Origin: Zizania palustris | Lineage: Eukaryota; Streptophyta; Magnoliopsida; Poales; Poaceae | Assembly: GCA_019279435.1 (NCBI GenBank) | Contig: JAAALK010000289.1 | Coordinates: forward strand, 25,474,603 to 25,538,602 | Length of the DNA: 64,000 nt | Direction: 5' to 3' | Shown: positions 44,434 to 56,346 of the stretch, in pieces | Layout of the letters: the number at the start of each line of letters is the position of its first letter | Numbering within the stretch: the stretch's first letter is position 1 | Notes under the pieces: model-generated | The model's input: the letters and a program-made list of their open reading frames with translations, nothing else | The model's database searches: none | What the model was told of the DNA's origin: nothing | Position numbers and translations under genes: made by a program

Positions 44434-45102
44434 TGATTTTGAAGTCAAGAAATCGCTGGTTCGGACTACATCAACCACCATGCACCAAAATGGGCATAAC
44501 TTCCTCATACGAAGTCCGATTGGCGCGTTCTTGGACTTTTTGGAAAGCTCAGGAGAAGACGGATCGTTTGCCATTGGTTTCGTCTCTTTTGGAGTCTCGA
44601 GTAGACCTGTGTGTTTGAAACCGTCCTGCGTGATAGAACTGGGCCGTGTTGGGCCATAGTCTGAGTCTGTTCACCTTCTACTGAGTCTGTTCGCCTTCCA
44701 CAGGCTGCCCACGCCCTATATATTCCCTCCAGCCGCCTTTAGGGTGAGGTTTTTGCTTTGTTTGCATCTACACTATTGTGTTTAGATCCCGCCTCTTGCA
44801 CCGGACCGATTGGCTGCTGCATTGGCGTTTGTGAAACCTCACCTTATCATCGTTTGTCTGTGTTTTGGCATTCGACTTGTATCCTTCCTGTTCTTGCTTG
44901 TGTTCTTGGGTTCGCTTGCAGGAATTAGCCTTCGTGGCGAGGTCAATCGCGTCCTGCGTGGTTGATAACCAACGGAGACAGTGGTGTAACGATTGCAAGG
45001 TTTTGATCCGCCGGACCGGAGCCTTGGATCGCCAACGTCGAGATTCTCTACCAACCCAAGTTATCCTTTACCTAGCGGAAGATCGGGACCAGTCCCCCAT
45101 CA
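44434..45102 (+). repeat. LTR of the G4 family
   Basis: TGATTTTGAAG to CCCCCATCA, 669 bp. TATA-like CTATATATTCC near 44716. Similar to 27458-28133 on the other strand, and it shows the true outer end of the LTR that the 5' LTR of G4 lacks. Confidence 0.88.
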
Positions 45103-45104
45103 GT

Positions 45105-45116
45105 TGGTATCAGAGC
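45105..45116 (+). other. Primer-binding site (initiator Met tRNA)
   Basis: TGGTATCAGAGC two bases after the LTR end, as in G4. Confidence 0.9.
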
Positions 45117-45728
45117 TCAGTTTTCCCGTTAGGTAATCTCGATCTGCTTTTGTTTTTACCTAGAGTCCAGAAAACCGCACCAAAAAAAAATCCCCACCGA
45201 GAACCCCTTTGTGCCTTGCGATTTTAATTTCAGTTTTTAACCTTGTTGAGTTTGTGTTCTTGGTCGAGTCTTGTTGCTGGTTTAGTAATCCCTTTGTGTC
45301 GTTTGAGTAGTAGTTGTTCTTGTGTCTCAAAAAAATTCCCCACCCGAAAACCCCCCTTCCGCAACCCTATTTTGTTTTCCACATCGAAGCCTTTGTGACC
45401 CCCCTTCAGTAAAACAGGCATAACTTTTCGCTCGTTTGGCAGAAAATCTGAATTTTTTTGAGCGTGTTCCTGACCCAATTTGGGGGGTACCCTAACATGG
45501 TTCCGCCTGTTAGCCCTCACCAAAATCGCCAAAAAAATCAGAAAGATAAAGAAAAAATTGGTCAAAGTTTTTGCTCGCCGGTCAGCGAACTTGTTGAATT
45601 TTTGTGAGCCACATCCCACCTCAGTTGTAGGTGCCAATTTTTGTGGTTGCCTCTCTGGTCATCCTTGTTCAAAAAAAATAGAGTGAAAAAAAAGAAGAGA
45701 GAAAAAATCAAAAAAAAGAGAAGAAGCG

Positions 45729-45921
45729 GTAGTAACAGAGTTATCAGCGGCAGTAACAGATTCTGCTTGTCCGATCTCTTATCCAAACTCTTGTCCGATC
45801 TGTGGCAGTAACAGAGTTATCAGCGGCAGTAACAGATTCTGCTTGTCCGATCTCTTGTCCAAACTCTTGTCCGATCAGCGGTAGTAACAGAAGTATCAGC
45901 GGCGGTAACAGATCCTGTTAT
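45729..45921. repeat. 75-76-bp tandem repeat in the leader
   Basis: GG(T/C)AGTAACAGA recurs at 45729, 45804 and 45880. Each unit contains CTTGTCCGATC repeats. The G4 leader has a shorter related array. Confidence 0.85.
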
Positions 45922-46303
45922 TGTTTCCATTTGAGTTTTGGGCACATAGTTCCCTCTATTGCTTGAATTTTCACATTGGGAGCACTAAGGCCAGAAACTT
46001 TGACGAGTACTAGGGAATACTTATTGAACTTGGTTTAACTGTTATTGTTATCGCTAATCCTTGCTACTCACTTTGCCTTCCAAGCTACACCTTTCTCTTG
46101 GTCAGGACAGGATCATTTCTTGCAATTGCACACCACCCTCCACTTGGTTTATCACCTGTAGGCCGGTGACCTCACTGCGGCGTGGTAAGAACACTTGCAA
46201 GCATAGGTAAGGTGCTTGACGGATTGCTTCCACCACACACCCACCACCCCACCTAGCTGTTTTCCATAAGGATTATTCTTTGTTGTGTTGTCTTTCACTA
46301 ACA

Positions 46304-46571
46304 TGGCAGATAACAGTGGTACCCCTCCATCTGATTTTAATGACTGTGTCTCACGACGTGCTCTACTAGAGTCTCAGCGGCATACCCAACATTCCATCGA
46401 ACGTCTCGCGCGTACTGTGGCTGACCTAGTGGACCGAATGACTGCCTTGGAAACATGTTTGCCTGCTGCACGAGCCAACGATGACCATGTTGAAGAGGAA
46501 GACGGCCATATTGGAGAGGAAGACGACCTATCCTATGCCACGAACAATGGCATTGACCCTGACGATGACCA
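46304..46571 (+). pseudogene. gag N-terminus of the G4 relative
   Basis: MADNSGTPPSDFNDCVSRRA, a short coiled segment and an acidic stretch (VEEEDGHIGEEDD), then cut at 46571 by a Sirevirus LTR fragment. G4 keeps only the MA start of this protein, so this is the only trace of the true gag N-terminus of the family here. Confidence 0.75.
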
Positions 46572-46975
46572 TGTTTGTAGTTTGTGCTGAACCTCACAGA
46601 CCTTGTTTTTGATTCCTGCATTTTGAGCTAGTCTTTCAAACATACAGTGCTGAAATTGTCGATTACTATTCACCGTATGAAGTATTTCGGTTTTGAATGA
46701 AACACATTGGTAATTGAATTGAAGCTTTCTGAGATACATGTTAATATGAGTTTTGGTTCTCCTGTGTGAGTATCTCTGACATGTGCTGTCTAGGATCTTG
46801 AAACGAATCTGTTTTTGGGTATTTGACTCTGTTTGAGCTTCACATTCGTACTGTTTGAATTGAGTCATGATTTTGTGTTTTAGAGGAACGTCGGGTGTTT
46901 TGATTAGGCCATCACTTCGAAAGAAGTTGTCGAGGCGCCTATTCACCCCTCTCTAGTCGCCATTCCGATCCCACA
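46572..46975 (+). repeat. 5' LTR of S1, only the 3' ~400 bp
   Basis: Matches 55972-56346, including the motif GCCTATTCACCCC near the end. One insertion of ~20 bp around 46780 distinguishes it. The left ~3.2 kb are missing. Confidence 0.85.
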
Positions 46976-46977
46976 AT

Positions 46978-46989
46978 TGGTATCAGAGC
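46978..46989 (+). other. Primer-binding site of S1 (initiator Met tRNA)
   Basis: TGGTATCAGAGC directly after the LTR end CCACA. Confidence 0.92.
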
Positions 46990-47041
46990 CGATTAGATCA
47001 CCAGTTGACCTTAACCGGTTGTGATCCTTGTTTTGGCGACA

Positions 47042-49459
47042 ATGGAGCGAAACACGAAAATTCCTTTGTTTGACGGTCGGGACTATGCATATTGGAAGGT
47101 GTGCATGGAGGCATATTTGCTTAGCCAAGGAAGTGTGATTTGGGATATTGTAGCATCCCAGTACACGATCCCTGAAACTCGTACCTCAGAGACCGAGCGA
47201 GCCAAATTTGAATGTAATAGCAAGGCTAGAAACATTCTTTTCAGTAATCTGAGTCGCAACGAGTTCGATCGCATACAACACCTTCGCATTGCATGTGAGA
47301 TTTGGTCAACTCTGAGTACGTGTCATGAGGGCACATCACAGATCAAGGCTAGGAGGCAGAGCACGTATAATCAAGAATACCAAATGTTCGTGCAGAGCCC
47401 TGGCGAGTCTGTAGATGCTTTGTTTGCCCGCTTTGATGGCATTGTGAGTAACTTGCGATCCACTGGGACGCTAGTGTACTCTGACCATGATAGAGTGATC
47501 AAACTTCTCTATGCTTTGGACCGTAGCATATGGGAAGTTAAGATCTCTAGCATCGAAGAATCTAGTAGTTTTGATACTCTGACATGCGATGAACTTTTTA
47601 GCAAACTTAAGTCCACCGAGATCGCCAAGGCATCTCGACCACGAGCTGGACAATCTTTATTGCCTTCAATTGCTTTGCATTCCAGCTCTGGTAGTGGCAT
47701 TTCATCTGGAGGGAGCATGTAAGGAAACTTGTCTGGTGCTTGTGCTTTTTTTGGGGAATTTGCTTTGTCTTCTTTGGTCTCTATCACAAAGGAGCAAGTC
47801 GACACTTTAGACGATGAAGAGCTTGCGCTTATCGTCAAAAAGTTCACTCAGTTCTATAACGATAGAAGAGATCAAAGAAGGGGTGATTTTCGAGGGTGTT
47901 TTGAGTTCGGTGATTTGAATCATTTTAAAATGAACTGTCCAAAACTAAAAGCCACTAATGAACATGAACAGAAATATCCGAAAAAGGATAGAAAATCTTT
48001 TTACAGGGGAAAAAGAGGAAAGATGGCAAAAAGAATGGCAAGGGTATTCGTGGCAGTACTCAGTAACCTCGACAACACCTCGAGCGATGACTCCAGCTCC
48101 GATGAAGATGAACCAGACAAAGTGGATGAGAAGAAAGACGACAAGATGAAGGATCTTCGCGGCCTCTGCTTCATGACCAACAGCAAGCACGACAGCAATG
48201 GATCCGACACATCAGAGGTCAGTCTATCTCTTGATGAATTACTTGTGCAAAATGATGAACTGCGAGATGCTTTGATTTCACAAGATAGATTGCTCAAAAT
48301 TGCTGCTAAGGAACATAAAGAACAAAAGATTAAAATTGAATCATTATCTGTTGAACTTGCTGTTTTGAAGTCTAATATTGAATCTGCTGATTGTGAGTCA
48401 TGTCTCATCTTAATGAATGAACTTGCTCAGTTGCGTCTGACTCATGCTAAAAACCTTGAAAAGCTTGAAAATGTTCAAACACAACTTTTGTTAGTGGAGT
48501 CTAGACCTGAGGTCATCGATGAATGTGTGAACTTCACTCTTTTGATTGAGAGTGTTAGTCTGAGAGATAAACGTATCGATGAGCTTAAGGCTAGATTGGA
48601 GAGTGTTGAGTGTTCGAAGGATGTGCAGCCGGCTTGTTTGACCTGCGTCACCCTGAAAGACCAACTCAGCTTTGCTAGGGAGCAAGGAGAGAAGCTGATG
48701 TGTGAGAATGACTACCTGCGCTCTGTGGTGGAGAAATGCACGGAAGGGAAAAGTAGGATGGATCTGCGTCTGACAAAGACCAAAATGTGTGTTGACAGGA
48801 CAGGGTTAGCTCTCGAGTTAGGTTTTGAGAGAACCACTCCAAACACTTTGAGCGAAACAGTGTTCACTCCTCCTACTACTTTTGAGAAAGAGATAGCCTT
48901 GTTAGACACCGAACAAAAAGCCAAGAAACCTACTCAACCGACAAAGAAAGCCCTTCGTGCCTTTGATGAACCTCCTAAGCCAAAACCCAAGAAAACTGTG
49001 AGATTTGAGCCTGACACCCATACCCACAAACCCAAGAAATTGTTTCACTGTGCTTATTGTCATCGGGTGGGTCATTTGATTGGGTTTTGCTTTTGTTGTA
49101 TCAGGGATGAGCGACAGTCGTTTGATTTGAGGTTTCAGGACATGCACTACCCATCTTTAGATGTGCATGAGTCTGCTTTTCGCTCTTATCCTGATTTTGA
49201 GGCTCCTTATTGTGATATGAGTGGCTTTGCCCATCGTGGTGGTTTTAGCACATCGTGTGATTATAGATCACATAGGCATTTTGGCCCTAATTCTTTTAGG
49301 AGACCTCAGCTAGTTGCTAGGAGACCACATTTGCAATTTAATTTTCATCACACACAGTTTCCTGCTTTATCCACTTCTCGAGTTGTTCAGCGCTGGATAC
49401 CGAAGCATCTTATCTTTGAACCAAGCGCTGAGTACTCGAGATTTCACTTCTCTATTTAG
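47042..49459 (+). pseudogene. S1 gag, one in-frame stop
   Basis: 805 codons in one frame from MERNTKIPLFDGRDYAYWKV. The capsid region (UBN2-like; WEVKISSIEES) ends at a TAA (47720-47722); beyond it the same frame is open for 578 codons. Zinc knuckle 1 reads CFEFGDLNHFKMNC, with F replacing the second Cys. An acidic D/E/K stretch follows, then about 200 residues of coiled coil (DELRDALISQDRLLKIAAKE onward). Zinc knuckle 2, CAYCHRVGHLIGFC, is intact. The tail is Y/F/H/R-rich. Nothing resembling protease follows the stop at 49457. Confidence 0.9.
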
Positions 49460-50717
49460 GAGAGTGTGACTGCCCCTCGTGGTGTACACCATTCCTCATA
49501 TGGTGATAGATCACGTGTAAGAGGCTTTGTGGTCGATAGGCTGAGAGACCTCGTCGATTTTTCCAGGATTTGCACTTTATTGCTTGACCACGCATTTTTT
49601 GACTTGATCTATCTTCTGTGCATGGTCAGTAGTCTTTTGCCTGGATTTCGCATTTTGCGCTTTTGTTTTCTCACCCTCTTACTGAGCATTCGAGAGATTC
49701 GAGCATGTTTTGAGGGGGAGCTGTGTAGCATTGCCTGAGCTTCTGGGTTTTGATTAATTGCTTTTACTAGTACATGCTTTGATTATGTCTTTGAATGATT
49801 ATCTTTAGTACTATTGACTGCTTAACATGTATTCATCTGAGAATCGACATGAGCATGGCTTTTATTTGTGAAAAATTGAAAATGGTCATTGCTTAGTCTG
49901 GGATCTAGCATGGATTGGCTGAGTGCTTTTGCTAGCTTTGTATACACATGATAGCTAGGTCCTTTTTACTTGGATGCTGATACGCAACATGATTTCGTCA
50001 AAATTGCATGAAAATGAAAATGATTGAAAATGAAAAATGAATGAAAATGAAAATGAATGATATTCATGCTTTTGAGTGCTAAAAATTGGAAAGATCTAGG
50101 TGGGTTTGCTTTTGTCGCACTACTTTGTTCTGGACTGCATTCCATTGCACTTTGGTTTGAACCGGGACATTGAGTGTATACTGAGACCATTGCTTTAAGC
50201 TTTTGATGGTTTTTACCTAGGCTTAGCATGGTCGGTTAGCATAATGTTGACATGCAAATAACCCCTGGCAAAAAAATGATTGAAAATTTGAAATTAATTG
50301 CATATCATGTTTGCTGAAGCACCTTGGAGTGGGATACGCTTATCTAGTGTGTGCATGCTTAGCTTTCGCATCTCGTGTCTTGATATGTCTAGTATACTAG
50401 TCCGAGCGATGCTTTTATTAGCTAAAACTTGAAAATGCTTGCTCATGTCTTTCGATTAGATGGTATACATATAAGGATGACTTTCAATACTTTTAGATGA
50501 TGTTCAAAGCGAATACTTGTGGTACTGTAATAGCAGTTGCTCTTATCTCAGAAGCTCCATCTCTGCTTTACCCTCTCTTCCCTCTTTGCATCTTTTTATC
50601 TCCTTGATGCCTGCATTGTCAAACGGGGAGAAATGAGCGACATGATGCTTTTGGGAAAAATGAATTGGATTGCTTGGTTAAGGGGGAGTTTAAGCTTTGC
50701 GTTTTTGTGGGAGATAT
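49460..50717 (+). other. S1 3' non-coding region, part 1
   Basis: AGGGGGAG tracts at about 49712 and 50690. Between them are stretches of GAAAATGAAAATGA-type repeats and sequence similar to the 3' regions of S2 and S3 (GATAGCTAG, AATAACCCCTGGCA). No coding sequence. In Sireviruses this region carries multiple polypurine tracts for plus-strand priming. Confidence 0.75.
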
Positions 50718-52385
50718 TGAGAAACCATGTTGAAGAATATGGTTTTGATATTCCATATGTGATGAGTGATTGTCAACGGAAGTTAAAGGAAGGGAGATAT
50801 GAAGACCTGTCGAGTCTGAGGCGCATGTGACTCAGGTACACGGGCAGCGAGCGACGGCCGGGCAGAGGAGTCACGGAGTCGGGCTGGCCTAATCCGGGTA
50901 CATGGCTAGGAGCGGCAGAGGATCCACCGGTCTGTTGATTGGGTTTGACTCAGGTATACGGGCGGCGAGCGATTGCTGGGCTGAGGAAACTGCATCGGGT
51001 CGGCCCAATCCGAGTACCCGGTGCGAAGATGGTGGACGTTTTGTCAGTTTCGGCGCAAAACTGACAACCTATGATTAATTCGTTTTTAGGATATTAATAT
51101 TTAGTTTTTAAGGTTAGAATATTTTTATTTGAGTCAGGTGTTTTTTCTAAGAATATTTTAGTATTTTTCAGAATTTATTTTAGAGTCAGTTTATTTTACC
51201 CTAGGGGTAAATTAGTCTTTTCATGTATTAGGAGTCGCCTATAAATAGGCCCCTATCCCCCTGGGATAGACGACTGTTTTCCCAAATTAATCTACAGTCC
51301 ACCGATTAGTTTTTGATCTACTATTTTTCCTCTGGTGTTTCGATCTGCATCGCGGCAGTAAACAATTTTTTTTGGTGTTGGTGCTGTTTTTCGCTGCAGC
51401 AGCAGTGCGTCAACTCAGGCGTGGCGCGGCAGCCCGAGCGCAGCAGCCGTGCTCAACTTTTCCAGGCGGGCCCCGCGGCGGCAGAGTTCCCCAGCAAATT
51501 GTCTTCTCACGGCGGGATTTTTTTTCTCTTGGCGTGAGGGCCCCACGGCGTGCAACAGCAGCAAATTCCTGCAAGCTATTGGTCTAGCCGTAGCTAGCTT
51601 GCGACAAGAGATAAAGCAACGCTGTTATTTCTCGTGTGTGGCCTTGTGTGCACGTCGTTCAAGATAGCAGTTTTTATTTTCCAAGGCGCGTGCTGCGACG
51701 TGCGGGACGTGCGGTAGATGCTGGCTGCGGCGACGAATCCAAGCACATTCGGCCGGCGACAACTCCAAGTTTTTTCGGCCGGCGACGACGAATTTTTACG
51801 GCGTAGTTTTTTCGCAGATCGGCATGCAGGTAAGTAGATTTAATCTCCTATTCTTTAGCTAGTTAATTAACTAAATATTGATCTATTTGAATTAGTAGTA
51901 AAATTGCTTTTAGTGTTTTCGTAGATATTTTTATCTGTTAGATATTAATCTTTAATCTGCTTATTCGTTATCTCGTATTATTTCTACTCATATAAAAATA
52001 AACCGAAAAATCCATTAGTCGCAGTAATATTTTTATTCTGGTTTCCATGTTAAATATTTTCGAGTTATTACTGAACTAATTTTTTTAATGATCCATATAT
52101 TATTCATTTGATTAGTATTTTATTTCTAGACTGCAATATAAATATTTTGTGATATATCTAGGTATTTTTATTTACTGCAGTATTTTTATTTAGTTTATCT
52201 TTAGATATCATTTTAATTAGGACACCGGTTATTTTTAGGCTAGAAAAATTTAGTTCCTGTAATTTGCTTTGGTACTATTATTTGATTTGTCGGAGTGCGT
52301 TGGGAGTTTGAGATTAGATCACAGTTTAGCAGGAAATTTTTAGGCGCCCATTCACCCCCCTCTGGTCGTTACTTTCGGTCCTACA
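50718..52385 (+). repeat. LTR family B: Sirevirus solo LTR with GATAT duplication
   Basis: TGAGAAACCATGTTG to TCGGTCCTACA, 1668 bp, flanked by GATAT (50713-50717 and 52386-52390). TATA box CTATAAATAGGCC near 51240. A 119-bp duplicated segment begins TGACTCAGGTA at 50827 and 50946. Same family as 62875-64000. Confidence 0.93.
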
Positions 52386-52390
52386 GATAT

Positions 52391-52709
52391 GATTTACATG
52401 TTTTGTGTGCTTTGATGCGATGAGTTTTGGATGGATTTGCGCTTTTGACGCTTTGGATGTCTTTGCGCTTTTTGAGTTGCGATGCGTTTTTGACGCTTTG
52501 GATGAGCTTTGATGGATGCTTTTGCATGCCTTGCGCTTTTGATGGTTTGCGCTTTTGATGGCTTTGCACTTTTGGTGTGCGATCATTTACCAAGTGACAG
52601 GTTTTGCTCTTCTGAGAGTTTTTGTCACGTGTGCGCATAATCTGCTTATCTCATCATGTATGTGCTTTTGGGCTTTTGGGGTTGTCAATGCACTCATCAA
52701 GGGGGAGAC
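52391..52709 (+). other. S1 3' non-coding region, part 2, with the last polypurine tract
   Basis: Short imperfect repeats of TTTGCGCTTTTGATGG type, then CATCAAGGGGGAGAC directly before the LTR start TGAGAAACT. The position makes it the priming tract for plus-strand synthesis. Confidence 0.75.
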
Positions 52710-55700
52710 TGAGAAACTAGGGGTGGTTTTGGTCTAAATGATGAGCGATTTACAACGATGAGCGTCTGAGCGAGGATGTCTGAGAGGTTGTGAATTGCAT
52801 CGAGGGTGTCGATGCGGGTTGAAGGTTTTGCTGCCGAGGGGCCCCTCGGCAGTGCGTCGCGTTGCGTCGTGTCCTTGTTTTGGCTGCTTGTCATGTTTGT
52901 GCAGGGGGAGATGCTAACAAATTGTCGACGGCGGGTGATCGAGGGTCGAGCGGGGAGCCGATGCCGAGGATCAAGGAGGTCGGGCGAAGTTTGGGTAGAT
53001 CTCTAGGATGCGCGAAGAGACGGAGCAAGACTCGGACGGGCGGCGAACAGACGGACGGATGGCTGCCTGCGACGGTGTGTCGATCGTGTTCGCGAGAGGG
53101 AGGCCAGGACAAGCATTCACGCGGCTCGAGGGGATCGAGAGCGGAAAGTGGCTTGCTGGCGCTCGGAGTCGCGAAGCGGTGTCACGGGTCGAGGAGTTGA
53201 AAAGTCTTTGTCGGTTTTTGCTGAAAACCGTCAAATCGTCCGTCGCATTTACTATTTCAATAAAATAGTGTCGTAATGTTAGTTTAATTTTTTAGTACCT
53301 TAGTGTGTTCTTTTAGTATACTTTTTGGAATATACCTATTCTGGAAATTTTAACTATATTAAAGTGGGGACTTACTCGTCCGTCCGCTCCCCCGCGCAAA
53401 ACCGTCTGCGTCGCTCTGTGCGCAGCGTCCCGCATGGAAAAAGCAGCGCGCGCAGCGCTTGGAAAAAGCAGCGCATGCAGCGCCCCGCATGGAAAAAGTG
53501 AAAAAGCAGCGCGCGCAGCGCCTGGAAAAAGCAGCGCGTGCAGCGCCGCATGCATGCATGATGCATGTGCGCGGGAGAAAGAAATGAGGAAAAAGAAAAA
53601 AAGGAGGAAAAAGAAAAAAGGAAGAAAAAGAAAAAAGAAGAAAAAGAGGAAAAAGAAAAAAGAAGAAAAAGAAAATAAAAATGTATTTTTATATTTCGGT
53701 CTTTTAATTTATGTATTTTGCGCGGATGTACGAATTTTGTGTAAAAACCCTTAGATTTCTAAAAAATAATGCAGAAACATAAATTTTGCGCAAAAGCCCT
53801 ATTACAAAATAACGTTGTGTTGCAAAGCACATGCATCTGACTAGTATACTAAAAGGGGTCTTTTGTAATTTTCGTTTTTAGTTTTAATAGGGCTAGTGCA
53901 GTATTTTCAGTTTTCTAGAGGGGCTATTTGTAAAATGGTAAGGCTGGCTTCTTATTCTTTCTGGAAAGGGGATCTGCGATGGGCCTGGCTGTCTCTGGCT
54001 CACGGCTGTGCAGTCCTTCTCCCAGCCCGTGTGCTTCCTCCCCCTTCTTCTCCTGAATATATGTAACAGAATTGTGAGGGGATTGGGGATTCTTGATGAG
54101 GGGAGAGAATACGATGAACACCTGAGGAACTCCACTGATTCAATGAAGAAATTTCTGAGTTCATTTGGTTTTGCCTCTTTTCCCCTTTCGGCTGTGTAAT
54201 ACATTTCAATCCAAAAAGATCTGTGTTGATTCTTGGTCTATGTTTGTTGCCATTTTTCCTTTCCCTGGAGAGTTCATGGGAGCATGAGGGATTGAGGGAC
54301 TGGCTGCCAGAGCCGGCTCTGTTGTTTTTCTCTGGGTGCTGGGTATGCTGTTCGGCTAGGCGTGAGGGAGATCGTGGCTGCGGTGTGTCTTCTGCTCGGA
54401 CACAGATGTGGCGTCTTGAACAGGGATGCGGGGAAGCTGTGCCATCATACGGATGCACTCAAGGAACAGGAGCCCAGCGCCTGAACACGGTGTCACATGA
54501 TCTGCTACAGCACCGAGTGGTTTGCCGGATTCTCAACAGCGCTGCCGATTACTCCAGGGAATCCTGTTCATCGTCAAGGGATCAACCCACAGCACAGCAA
54601 GAAGATTTTTGTTGCTAGAGATAAGTTTATCTACTTTTGATCTGCAAGTTGAATATGATTCGAATTAAGTTTGCTATGTGATGTTCTATAGATGTGTTCT
54701 GAAAATTATGGAGGAACAGTCCAGATCTTTGCAAATGATTCAACTCTAGTTTGTTTCTTCCAGAAATTGTCATCTATACGAGTTGTTTAATTGGTTTGTG
54801 TAGAACTTCCAGTTAAGAGAGATCAATCTTGTTGGTTTGCTCTACTTTTCATTCAGGTGGCTGTGTTTTTCTGGAACTCATTTTTGGCTTGGCTCATGAA
54901 TGTTTTTGCTTGTCTGGTTGAGACTGATCTAGCTCATGTATTGTTGTCTGAGTTGGTGCATGAATTTGAAAAGTATCTAGCTCTTTGCTGATTCCAAAAT
55001 ACTTACTGCTCAAGGTATTCTGCAGTGTTTAGCTCTTGATGATTCTTCAATAGAATTTCTGAAAATACCTTGTTCTTTCAATTAGTACCTTACCATGAAC
55101 AGGATTTTCTAGATGTCCTGAGTTACTTTTGCTCACTGTGTTCATTTGATGAGAAGTGGTTAGATCTTCTAAGTAATTTGTTCTTGAAGCAATCAAATAA
55201 CAATGATCAGTAAGTACATCTTTTAGACAATGAACATGGTTTCAGAGTTGTATTAGTCGAGCTACAGGAATCCTGAGAAGACATTACTTCATTCAGAAAC
55301 TTAAATGCTTTGACAATTGATCTAGTAAGTTTCCTCTTCCAAAGCTTCTGTAGTCACTTGATGTTATAAGATGATTTGTAGTTTGTTTCTCCCTGAATCT
55401 GATTGATACATATCTAGAAGAATATTGTTTCTGAATTCAGCTCAGTTTTGAAGTATAGGTTCTGGTTTATTTGATATGTAGGCATTGAATACTGTTTTTC
55501 AGAATTCAGGATCATATCATTTCAGATTCTAATCTGCTGTTCTAGCTTTCATATTTTGTTTCTGTTGATGGTTAAGCAATCTAAATGAAAGTCTGATTGA
55601 GTTTATTTCATAACGTGTATGTGTTCAGCTTTGCAGCAGCATTGAGTATAACAAATTGAGTGTTTACAATTTTGTGTTGTGATATGCTAATATGAATCTG

Positions 55701-56346
55701 TGTTACTCTGATTGAATGATTTGATTGCTGAAAACTTTGATTCAGTTTAGTTGGTTCAGTTCCAAATCTGTAAATGAGTCTGAATCAGTCCCTTCTATTC
55801 TGTTTGAGGATTATTTGAAGTGTAGTTTCAAATCTGAATTCTGTTTCTGAAATTGTCGGTTGGGGAACAGTGAAGTTATTCAGTTTGAAGTTTCTTCAAA
55901 AATTGTGAATCTGATTGGTTATTGTTTTGAAGGTTCAGGATGCATAATGTTGGTCATATTCTGTTTGTAGTTTGTGCTGAACCTCATAGACCTTGTTTTT
56001 GATTCCTGCATTTTGAGACAGTCTTTCAAACATACAGTGCTGAAATTGTCGATTACTATTCACCGTATGAAGTATTTCAGTTTTGAATGAAACACATTGG
56101 TAATTGAATTGAAGCTTTCTGAGATACATGTTAATCTGAGTTTTGGTTCTCCTGTGTGATGTGTGAGTATCTCTCTTGAAACGAATCTGTTTTTGGGTAT
56201 TTGACTCTATTTGAGCTTCACATTCGTACTGTTTGAATTGAGTCGTGATTTTGTGTTTTAGAGGAGCGCTGGGTGTTTTGATTAGGCCATCACTTCGAAA
56301 GAAGTTGTCGAGGTGCCTATTCACCCCCCTCTAGTCGCCATTCTGA
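52710..56346 (+). repeat. 3' LTR of S1, 3.6 kb
   Basis: Starts TGAGAAACT after the polypurine tract. The end matches the 5' remnant but lacks the last few bases before S2 sequence takes over. Inside: GCAGCGC-rich short tandem repeats (53440-53550), a purine tract (53578-53685) and long T/G-rich non-coding sequence. No convincing gene. Confidence 0.75.
53440..53690. repeat. GC-rich short repeats followed by a polypurine stretch
   Basis: AAAAAGCAGCGCGCGCAGCG-type units, about 26 bp, recur four to five times. They are followed by about 108 bp of almost pure A/G on the plus strand. Confidence 0.88.

Larger units (their letters stand above)
44195..46571 (+). mobile_element. G4 relative: 3' end, one LTR and 5' leader in tandem order
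   Basis: Reading left to right on the plus strand: the last ~80 codons of the integrase ORF (44195-44433, RARRLNHEVNSFLSN), a full LTR, PBS, leader and the first 90 codons of gag. An ordinary element has LTRs outside, so this order implies two tandem copies sharing an LTR, with both outer parts lost. Confidence 0.85.
46572..56346 (+). mobile_element. S1: Sirevirus (Ty1/copia) element with gag but no pol
   Basis: 5' LTR remnant, Met-tRNA PBS, long gag, a 3' non-coding region with AGGGGGAG tracts and a 3.6-kb 3' LTR whose last 375 bp match the 5' remnant. A solo LTR of another Sirevirus sits in the 3' region. Protease, integrase, RT and RNase H are entirely absent. Repeated polypurine tracts and a gag with a long coiled-coil region are established Sirevirus traits. 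Confidence 0.82.

Noticed and set aside
53359..53566. Cys/Ala/Arg-rich small ORFs in three frames
   Set aside because: They are translations of GCAGCGC short repeats inside an LTR.
53434..53754. Lys-rich ORF of 106 codons
   Set aside because: It translates the polypurine stretch; composition alone explains it.
54223..54618. 131-codon plus-strand ORF
   Set aside because: It lies inside the S1 3' LTR and has no domain; probably chance.
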